DNA of 64,000 nt. Source: Phymorhynchus buccinoides. Its lineage: Eukaryota; Mollusca; Gastropoda; Neogastropoda; Raphitomidae. The translations under genes were made by a program, and so were the position numbers. Below the pieces are notes generated by a model that saw only the letters and a list, made by a program, of their open reading frames with translations, had not been told where the DNA came from and made no database searches. The number at the start of each line of letters is the position of its first letter. Position 1 is the stretch's first letter. Where the stretch lies: positions 5,861,131 to 5,925,130 of the forward strand of contig CM065683.1 in NCBI GenBank assembly GCA_017654935.2, read 5' to 3'. Below are positions 57,268-64,000 of the stretch, piece by piece.

Positions 57268-57418
57268 AGGGCCAGCCACACGTCAGCTAAAACCGCACGA
57301 ATGTACGATACGATTCCATCACGTGATCTCGAAGCGCGAACACATTTATTCTTGGAGACCATGTGACCGAATCGCATCGTACAGTTGTGTGATTTTAGTG
57401 GACGTGTGGACTGGCCCT
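57268..57418. mobile_element. 151-bp MITE, TTA target duplication (PIF/Harbinger-like)
   Basis: The terminal inverted repeats are about 48 bp (57,268-57,315 and 57,370-57,418). The left begins AGGGCCAGCCACACGTC and the right, reverse-complemented, begins AGGGCCAGTCCACACGTCC. The element is flanked on both sides by TTA (57,265-57,267 and 57,419-57,421). A 3-bp TWA duplication is characteristic of PIF/Harbinger transposons. Only about 54 bp separate the repeats, so it is non-autonomous and could fold almost end to end. Confidence 0.8.
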
Positions 57419-57421
57419 TTA

Positions 57422-57635
57422 GACAGTCAAAACGGGTAGACGTGTATGAATTAGGCTAAACAGCCAACAGTTTCGGGAGTTTAGCCGACTTCACCTAATG
57501 CTACCCGTGTTTACTGTTAAGACGCAGTCATGATTACGGTTAACAGGTCTGAAAGTGTGTTCAGGTCCTTCAAGACAGGTTGGTTCTTCTTCCTACACGT
57601 GGCCTACATCACGATAGTCCGACGCTTAGAGTTCT
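57422..57635. other. No feature recognised
   Basis: Unique-looking sequence between two inverted-repeat elements; no open frame or motif of note. Confidence 0.4.
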
Positions 57636-58003
57636 GCCCTTAATGTTATGAAGCTAAAGCTTAAGTGGGAAACTAAACGTTGTTACCTTCTAAATTAAGT
57701 AAACCGAAGTGGGAAACTAAACGTTGTTACTTTCTAAATTAAGTAAACCGAAGTGGGAAACTAAACGTTGTTACTTTCTAAATTAAGTAAACCGAAGTGG
57801 GAAACTAAACGTTGTTACTTTCTAAATTAAGTAAACCGAAGTGGGAAACTAAACGTTGTTACTTTCTAAATTAAGTAAACCGAAGTGGGAAACTAAACGT
57901 TGTTACTTTCTAAAGTAAGTAAACGGATTTACTTAATGTAGAAAGCAACAACGCTTAGTTTCCAACTTAAGCTTTAGTAGAACTTCATAAAATTAAGCAC
58001 AGA
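57636..58003. mobile_element. Foldback-like element with tandemly amplified inner arm
   Basis: The ends are inverted repeats. The left arm reads CTTAATGTTATGAAG, then CTAAAGCTTAAGTGGGAAAC. The right arm (57,925-57,997), reverse-complemented, reads CTTAATTTTATGAAG, then CTAAAGCTTAAGTTGGAAAC. Between them the inner part of the left arm is repeated about six times as a 44-bp unit (starts at 57,663, 57,707, 57,751, 57,795, 57,839 and 57,883; key blocks GTGGGAAACTAAACG, TTGTTAC and AAATTAAGTAAACCG). The right arm has one more diverged inverted copy. No transposase or clear target duplication was found; the outer boundaries are approximate. Confidence 0.75.
57663..57926 (+). repeat. 44-bp tandem repeat, about 6 copies
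   Basis: Units are near-identical (first unit has ACCTTC where others have ACTTTC). They belong to the left arm of the surrounding foldback element. Confidence 0.95.
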
Positions 58004-58128
58004 CGTGGCAATAGTCAAATATTCCAACACGTTGCAATGGAACAAGCGCAGTGGAGATAGTCCGGCAGCAGCTGTTTTGGAGAAGAAGAAAAAAGGCAGG
58101 CGGGGCAATGGTCCGACAGCTACAAGGA

Positions 58129-58133
<5 letters not shown>

Positions 58134-58194
<61 letters not shown>
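58134..58194 (+). repeat. GA microsatellite
   Basis: (GA)n of about 30 units, with further GA-rich sequence to 58,250. It creates long Glu-Arg and Ser-Leu frames on the two strands that are not genes. Confidence 0.96.
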
Positions 58195-58269
58195 ATCACA
58201 GAGAGAGAGCCAGGAGGGAAATGAGACTGAGAGAGAGAGACGACGAGAACAACGAGTCGCAAGAGAGAC

Positions 58270-58450
58270 GTCGGAAGAGCCAGAGAGTCGGAACATCGCC
58301 ACGTCAGACCAACGCCAGGTCTAGGGAAAATGTTTTTAGACTGTTGACACGTCGGAACAACGCCACGTCGCAACAACGCCACGTCGGAACAACGCCACGT
58401 CGGAACTTCCACATATCAGACCAGTGTCACGTCAGAACTGTGAATGTCGG
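58270..58450 (+). repeat. 16-bp minisatellite, imperfect
   Basis: The unit CACGTCGGAACAACGC is repeated about four times nearly perfectly at 58,348-58,410 (one GTCGCAAC variant). Diverged relatives (GTCGGAACATCGCCACG, ACGTCAGACCAACGCC, CACGTCAGAACTG) extend on both sides. Confidence 0.85.
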
Positions 58451-58602
58451 ACCATCCGAGATGACACATACATGGGTGCCACTACACAACATGAAAAAAA
58501 CCTGGTTTAGGGGTAATGTCCCCATGCAGCTGAAGAACAAAATTGATTTATGAAGGTATTTTAGTTTGTTTTTTCCACAATTTATGTAAAGGCTTATTTT
58601 AA

Positions 58603-58847
58603 CCCTTTCGCCGCCAGCCATTTTTCAGCCAAAAATGTCTGTCAAACTTGCCAGGGTTTTGAAAAGTTAGTGTGTGAAACACTGCGAATACCTCTGTGAC
58701 ATGTATCAAAAATAAAGCCTTTCCTTATCTCCCAAATTGAACAACATAAAGTCATTGGATAACAGATCCTAATTTCGTGCCGGGCTTTCAGTGACAAGGG
58801 TGTTCAATCAGTGTGGTGCAGAAAATGCGACATTGGCGGTGAAAGGG
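58603..58847. mobile_element. 245-bp piggyBac-type MITE
   Basis: The element starts CCCTTTCGCCGCCA and ends TGGCGGTGAAAGGG, giving 14-bp terminal inverted repeats with one mismatch. It is flanked on both sides by TTAA (58,599-58,602 and 58,848-58,851). An exact TTAA target with CCYT-type termini is the signature of piggyBac elements. The interior has no open frame, so it is non-autonomous. Confidence 0.88.
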
Positions 58848-58851
58848 TTAA

Positions 58852-59194
58852 AGTATTTGAAAAATACAGTAGACACACAAAGATCTTGTTTGACAAATTT
58901 AAAACAAAGGAAATTCCTTTTCTGGTAAAATCAAAAACAGGAAATCCTTGTATAGCAGGAAAAGTTGCACCCCTGCACCTAACTAGGACTACGCGCGTGT
59001 GTGTTAATATCAGGATCTTACTGCAAACGACTTGACTTACCTTTCACAGGCGAGAAGGCGAAATGGACCCGGCCTGATTCCTCATGCTGCCCTCCGGACT
59101 GGGCTATGTGGGGGGAAGCTGTGATCTTTACTGATGCGCCTGGTCTCAGCCTCAAATTGCGTGCTGTCGATTCCTGGGAAGCAGCAGCATAAGC
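58852..59194. other. No gene recognised
   Basis: Mixed sequence with only short frames that lack recognisable domains. It may contain fragments of older dispersed repeats. Confidence 0.35.
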
Positions 59195-59414
59195 CATGTA
59201 TTAGGTACATTATAGTCACAGAGGCGTCTCTGTGAAATTCGGGTTGCTCCCACGTGGACTTGGCGGCGCAGCCAGAGGCGCGCCACCCAATTTTTTTGGG
59301 GCATGCGATTTTTGTGTGACTGATGAGGAAGGAAAGGGGGGGGGGGGGACATTTTGACCAAACGACTTTTTTGTTGCCATTGGTTTTAACGTGTGCTAAG
59401 TGCATGGGCACACG

Positions 59415-59445
<31 letters not shown>

Positions 59446-59562
59446 TCCGCGTTCAGACTGTAGGGCCTAGTGCAAAGTGAGAGGAAAAATCCCTTGTACC
59501 CAGGTTCGAACTCGGGTTTACTTGACACGAGGCGAACGCGCTACCACTGTGCCACTCTACCC
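59195..59562 (-). mobile_element. tRNA-derived SINE (mollusc-type core)
   Basis: On the minus strand the element opens with a tRNA-like head: GGGTAGAGTGGCACAGTGG, with a box A TGGCACAGTGG at 59,544-59,554, and a box B GTTCGAACC at 59,503-59,511, 32 bp apart as in RNA polymerase III promoters. Next comes a conserved-looking body with GTCTTTCGGATGAGACGATA (near 59,430-59,449). Then follow GGCAACAAAA-type sequence, a C-run, GGGTGGCGCGCC and GAATTTCACAGAGACG. I recall very similar bodies in molluscan SINEs, but the exact family was not verified. The copy is diverged. The 3' end near 59,195 is approximate. Confidence 0.75.
59336..59348 (+). repeat. G13 homopolymer inside the SINE
   Basis: Run of 13 G; corresponds to a C-run in the SINE body on the minus strand. 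Confidence 0.95.
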
Positions 59563-59584
59563 ACATAAAAATCCCCATAAACTA

Positions 59585-62500
59585 AGCACTCAGCCTCCGT
59601 GTCCCCGTCTCTATGTGTCCCCAATTTTGTCTCTATGAGTCCTTGTCTGCATGTGTGTCCCTGTCTCTGTGTGTCCCCAATTTTGTCTCTCTGAGTCATT
59701 GTCTGCATGTGTGTCCCTGTCTCTGTGTGTCCCCAATTTTGTCTCTCTGAGTCCTTGTCTGCATGTGTGTCCCTGTCTCTGTGTCCCCAATTTTGTCTCT
59801 GAGTCCTTGTCTGCATGTGTGTCCCTGTCTCTGTGTGTCCCCAATTTTGTCTCCGAGTCATTGTCTGCATGTGTGTCCCTGTCTCTATGTGTCCCCAATT
59901 TTGTCTCTCTGAGTCCTTGTCTGCTGTGTGTCCCTGTCTCTGTGTGTCCCCAATTTTGTCTCCGAGTCCTTGTCTGCATGTGTGTCCCTGTCTCTGTGTG
60001 TCCCCAATTTTGTCTCTCTGAGTCCTTGTCTGCATGTGTGTCCCTGTCTCTGTGTGTCCCCAATTTTGTCTCTCTGAGTCCTTGTCTGCATGTGTGTCCC
60101 TGTCTCTATGTGTCCCCAATTTTGTCTCTATGAGTCATTGTCTGCATGTGTGTCCCTGTCTCTATGTGTCCCCAATTTTGTCTCTATGAGTCATTGTCTG
60201 CATATGTGTCCCTGTCTCTATGTGTCCCCAATTTTGTCTCTATGAGTCCTTGTCTGCATGTGTGTCCCTGTCTCTGTGTGTCCCCAATTGTATCTCTATG
60301 AGTCATTGTCTGCATGTGTGTCCCTGTCTCTGTGTGTCCCCAATTTTGTCTCTATGAGTCATTGTCTGCATGTGTGTCCCTGTCTCTGTGTGTCCCCAAT
60401 TTTGTCTCTATGAGTCATTGTCTGCATGTGTGTCCCTGTCTCTGTGTGTCCCCAATTTTGTCTCTATGAGTCCTTGTCTGCATGTGTGTCCCTGTCTCTG
60501 TGTGTCCCCAATTTTTGTCTCTATGAGTCATTGTCTGCATGTGTGTCCCTGTCTCTGTGTGTCCCCAATTTTGTCTCTATGAGTCCTTGTCTGCATGTGT
60601 GTCCCTGTCTCTATGTGTCCCCCAATTTTATCTCTATGAGTCATTGTCTGCATGTGTGTCCCTGTCTCTGTGTCCCCAATTTTGTCTCTATGAGTCCATT
60701 GTCTGCATGTGTGTCCCTGTCTCTATGTGTCCCCAATTTTGTCTCTATGAGTCATTGTCTGCATGTGTGTCCCTGTCTCTGTGTGTCCCCAATTTTGTCT
60801 CTATGAGTCATTGTCTGCATGTGTGTCCCTGTCTCTGTGTGTCCCCAATTTTATCTCTATGAGTCATTGTCTGCATGTGTGTCCCTGTCTCTGTGTGTCC
60901 CCAATTTTGTCTCTATGAGTCCCTGTCTGCATGTGTGTCCCTGTCTCTGTGTGTCCCCAATTTTGTCTCCGAGTCCTTGTCTGCATGTGTGTCCCTGTCT
61001 CTGTGTGTCCCCAATTTTGTCTCTATGAGTCATTGTCTGCATGTGTGTCCCTGTCTCTGTGTGTCCCCAATTTTGTCTCTCTGAGTCCTTGTCTGCATGT
61101 GTGTCCCTGTCTCTGTGTGTCCCCAATTGTATCTCTATGAGTCATTGTCTGCATGTGTGTCCCTGTCTCTGTGTGTCCCCAATTTTGTCTCTATGAGTCC
61201 TTGTCTGCATGTGTGTCCCTGTCTCTGTGTGTCCCCAATTTTATCTCTATGAGTCCTTGTCTGCATGTGTGTCCCTGTCTCTGTGTGTCCCCAATTTTGT
61301 CTATGAGTCCTTGTCTGCATGTGTGTCCCTGTCTCTGTGTGTCCCCAATTTTGTCTCTATGAGTCATTGTCTGCATGTGTGTCCCTGTCTCTGTGTGTCC
61401 CCAATTTTGTCTCTGAGTCCTTGTCTGCATGTGTGTCCCTGTCTCTGTGTGTCCCCAATTTATCTCTATGAGTCATTGTCTGCATGTGTGTCCCTGTCTC
61501 TATGTCCATCAATTTTGTCTCTATGAGTCCTTGTCTGCATGTGTGTCCCTGTCTCTGTGTGTCCCCAATTTTATCTCTATGAGTCATTGTCTGCATGTGT
61601 GTCCCTGTCTCTGTGTGTCCCCAATTTTGTCTCCGAGTCCTTGTCTGCATGTGTGTCCCTGTCTCTATGTCATCAATTTTGTTTCTATGAGTCCTTGTCT
61701 GCATGTGTGTCCCTGTCTCTGTGTGTCCCCAATTTTATCTCTATGAGTCATTGTCTGCATGTGTGTCCCTGTCTCTGTGTCCCCAATTTTGTCTCTATGA
61801 GTCATTGTCTGCATGTGTGTCCCTGTCTCTGTGTGTCCCCAATTTTGTCTCTATGAGTCCTTGTCTGCATGTGTGCCCCTGTCTCTGTGTGTCCCCAATT
61901 TTATCTCTTTGAGTCATTGTCTGCATGTGTGCCCCTGTCTCTATGTCATCAAGTTTGTCTCTGAGTCCTTGTCTGCATGTGTGCCCCTGTCTCTATGTCA
62001 TCAAGTTTGTCTCTGAGTCCTTGTCTGCATGTGTGCCCCTGTCTCTATGTCATCAATTTTGTCTCTGAGTCATTGTCTGCATGTGTGTCCCTGTCTCTGT
62101 GTGTCCCCAATTTTATCTCTATGAGTCCTTGTCTGCATGTGTGCCCCTGTCTCTATGTCATCAATTTTGTCTCTGAGTCCTTGTCTGCATGTGTGCCCCT
62201 GTCTCTATGTCATCAAGTTTGTCTCTGAGTCCTTGTCTGCATGTGTGCCCCTGTCTCTATGTCATCAATTTTGTCTCTGAGTCATTGTCTGCATGTGTGC
62301 CCCTGTCTCTATGTCATCAATTTTGTCTCTGAGTCCTTGTCTGCATGTGTGTCCCTGTCTCTATGTGTCCCCAATTTTGTCTCTGAGTCCTTGTCTGCAT
62401 GTGTGCCCCTGTCTCTATGTGTCCCCAATTTTGTCTCTGAGTCCTTGTCTGCATGTGTGTCCCTGTCTCTATGTGTCCCCAATTTTGTCTCTGAGTCCTT

Positions 62501-62734
62501 GTCTGCATGTGTGCCCCTGTCTCTATGTCATCAAGTTTGTCTCCGAGTCCTTGTCTGCATGTGTGCCCCTGTCTCTATGTCATCAAGTTTGTCTATGAGT
62601 CATTGTCTGCATGTGTGTCCCTGTCTCTGTGTGTCCCCAATTTTGTCTCCGAGTCCTTGTCTGCATGTGTGTCCCTGTCTCTATGTGTCCCCAATTTTGT
62701 CTGTACGAGTCCTTGTACGTATGTGTACTCCGGT
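59585..62734 (+). repeat. 56-bp minisatellite, about 56 copies, with 52-bp subfamily
   Basis: The unit blocks are ATGTGTGTCCCTGTCTCTGT, GTGTCCCCAATTTTG and TCTCTATGAGTCATTGTCTGC in two pieces (TCTCTATGAG, TCATTGTCTGC). Variation is at fixed points: GAGTCCTTG or GAGTCATTG, TCTCTATG or TCTCTGTG, TCTCCGAG. At about 61,920-62,600 most units have GTCATCAAGTTTG or GTCATCAATTTTG in place of GTGTCCCCAATTTTG plus a loss of AT before GAG, shortening the unit to about 52 bp, and GTGCCCCTG in place of GTGTCCCTG. Long frames such as MCVPVSVCPQFCL on plus and GHTETGTHMQT on minus rotate through three units and are repeat translations. Confidence 0.96.
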
Positions 62735-63230
62735 GTTGCATAACATATTTTAGCCACGAAATAAATACTCTTTTCCTCATTCAAATTGTTTGCTGTTTGG
62801 GAAAGATTCGCCCCTAAACACATTCAGAGGCGTCTTGTGGCATGCAGGAAGAACAGAAGATTCATCATTTAAACACTGAGAAGTCAGGGATAGTTTTCTA
62901 ATATTTATTATTGTTTATTTTTGTTTGCACGGATTGTTGTTTATTTTGAAAAATATGAAACTAAGTGACATGGTTTTCTCGGCAAAAATGTAGATTTACA
63001 CCCTCCCGCTCTATTTCTTGGTTCTTTCTGTGTAGATTGAGCACTTAAATATCAATATTTTAAATAATAGTTGACACATTTATCACATGAAAGAAGAATG
63101 GCTCTAGTGCGCTTTTAAAGGGTACTTATTTCACGGTAGGTACTTATTTCTCATGACACCGGTCTCTATAATCATGTCCCTGTATGCATTATATCCTCGT
63201 CCCAATGTCTCCCCGTCCTATATGTCTGTC
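62735..63230. other. No gene recognised
   Basis: AT-rich unique-looking sequence with no open frame of interest. Around 63,175-63,230 a GTCCC and GTCT-rich stretch faintly recalls the 56-bp minisatellite. Confidence 0.35.
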
Positions 63231-63233
63231 TGT

Positions 63234-63415
63234 CTGTTTCATTTCACGAAACATGCAAACTTGCATTCAAATGTTCAGCCTTCGAATAATATTTTGCCTG
63301 TTTCATGAAATATGCAAGCCAGGTTTGCTTGTTTTGTTTCACGAGAAACGCAATTTGATTCTGTTGCTCAATTCACGAAACAAGCAAAATCTTGCTCATT
63401 TCATGAAACAGGCAA
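63234..63415. repeat. Cluster of five imperfect palindromes
   Basis: Five copies of a near-palindrome centred on TTTCAYGAAA and ending in GCAA lie at 63,234-63,258, 63,294-63,317, 63,328-63,353, 63,364-63,387 and 63,392-63,415. The last is close to a perfect inverted repeat (TTGC, TTTCATGAAA, GCAA). Spacing is irregular, 23-60 bp. Whether this is a degenerate tandem repeat or a cluster of binding sites cannot be told from the sequence. Confidence 0.6.
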
Positions 63416-63559
63416 TTTCACAAATTCGACAAAGAATTAACAAAATTCGAAATTCGGGTGTTTACGTTGTAAGACATCGTCACACTCGTACAGTAGCAAA
63501 GGTGCTGATCAACACACCCTCCATTTTCTTGTTTATTTTTTTCAGTCGTGTCTCTCTTA

Positions 63560-63815
63560 AGCCGGCGACAGACTATGTGGCTGCCTCATGTGACTCGATC
63601 AGGTCGTGACGTTTCACCTCATTTGCATACCATCTAACTCGATCAGTCTGACTCAGTCGGGCCCAGTCAGGTGACAGGGCCGAATAGGGCGGGTTCTTAA
63701 TTTCACTGATCGAGTCTGATGGCTTGTGACGTCTTCTGTGCGGGAAACAAAAAATTTGATCTACGTCACGACGTGATTGCGTCATATGAGGCAGTCACAT
63801 AGTCTGTCGCCGGCT
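63560..63815. mobile_element. 256-bp MITE, TTA target duplication (PIF/Harbinger-like)
   Basis: The terminal inverted repeats are 53 bp (63,560-63,612 and 63,763-63,815) with five mismatches by hand alignment. Both ends start AGCCGGCGACAGACTATGTG when read inward. TTA flanks both sides (63,557-63,559 and 63,816-63,818). The interior has sub-inverted words (CTCGATCAG and CTGATCGAG) and no transposase frame. The TTA duplication argues for PIF/Harbinger; the termini differ from the 57,268 element, so it is a separate family. Confidence 0.85.
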
Positions 63816-63927
63816 TTACTGCTAACTGAGCACAAAGCTTCATTCGTTTCCTATAATTATATTCATCCTTGTAAACAATTAAAAATGCGTATTTGCTAAT
63901 ATAGTAGAAAATAAAGGCGCGACTGAA

Positions 63928-63953
63928 CCCCCCCCCCCCCCCCCCCCCCCCCC
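63928..63953 (+). repeat. C26 homopolymer
   Basis: Run of 26 C in otherwise unremarkable sequence (63,819-64,000). Length is probably unreliable because homopolymers of this size are error-prone to sequence. Confidence 0.95.
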
Positions 63954-64000
63954 GCAATGAACCAAGAAGGGAGGTGGGGGTAGGAAGGGGGAGCCAGCAC

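Noticed and set aside
58005..58553. 182-codon plus-strand frame with an Arg-Glu tract
   Set aside because: The core is a (GA)n repeat flanked by a 16-bp minisatellite; no domain or conserved start is visible.
59503..59562. A functional tRNA gene on the minus strand
   Set aside because: Box A and box B are present, but the sequence continues into a SINE body and I could not form a convincing full cloverleaf acceptor stem; a SINE head explains it better.
59541..62823. Long frames with GHTETGTHMQT or MCVPVSVCPQFCL repeats, resembling a repeat protein
   Set aside because: The 56-bp unit is not a multiple of three, so the frame rotates every copy; both strands are open and length variants break all frames. 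No promoter or unique exon flanks them.
63184..63609. 141-codon plus-strand frame
   Set aside because: It runs through the palindrome cluster and into the MITE terminal repeat, and shows no recognisable domain.

Overview
This window is eukaryotic, non-genic DNA. It is dominated by satellites, with 500-N scaffold gaps, long microsatellites and degraded transposable elements. I see no host protein-coding gene, no rRNA gene and no canonical tRNA gene. Nearly all long open frames are translations of tandem repeats (His-Thr, Cys-Val, Ser-Leu or Glu-Arg runs). The interspersed elements suggest a marine invertebrate, most plausibly a mollusc and perhaps a gastropod: a CR1/L2-type LINE, a tRNA-headed SINE whose core resembles widespread molluscan SINEs, a piggyBac-type MITE with CCCTTTCGCCGCCA ends, and TTA-flanked MITEs. 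The taxonomic call is inference from memory of such elements, not a search.

Layout. Positions 1-51,400 are a compound satellite locus. Family A has a 35-bp unit (ATAAAGAAATCATCATGTAA plus CCCCCTTCA and a CA stretch). Family B has a 41-46-bp unit (AATGAAGAATCATCATGTAG plus CACACACT and a variable C-run) and is clearly a relative of A. Both runs of B end in an 86-bp dimeric higher-order variant. Two 500-N gaps (2184-2683 and 22259-22758) split the locus. The segment left of the second gap (A, TG tract, A, B, B dimers, junction; about 2.7-22.26 kb) is collinear with the segment right of it (A, TG tract, A, B, B dimers, junction; 22.76-50.78 kb). Their last 227 bp are identical at a constant offset of 28,520. 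This is either a retained haplotype copy (false duplication) or a very recent tandem duplication.

Positions 50.8-51.9 kb hold decaying A monomers in both orientations and a long TG tract. From 52.2 to 55.7 kb a single old CR1/L2-like LINE lies on the minus strand. Its reverse-transcriptase C-terminal segment has been amplified into about 32 copies of a 60-bp satellite (C), so the array sits inside the retrotransposon it came from. This is the most notable biology in the window.

Positions 55.7-59.6 kb are a mosaic of CA, TC and GA microsatellites, a possible hAT-like MITE, a probable LINE 3' end, a 151-bp TTA-flanked MITE, a foldback element whose inverted repeat contains a 44-bp tandem array, a piggyBac MITE and a SINE. 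Positions 59.6-62.7 kb are a 56-bp minisatellite that shifts to a 52-bp subfamily near its right end. The window ends with low-complexity sequence, a cluster of five imperfect palindromes and a second TTA-flanked MITE (63,560-63,815).
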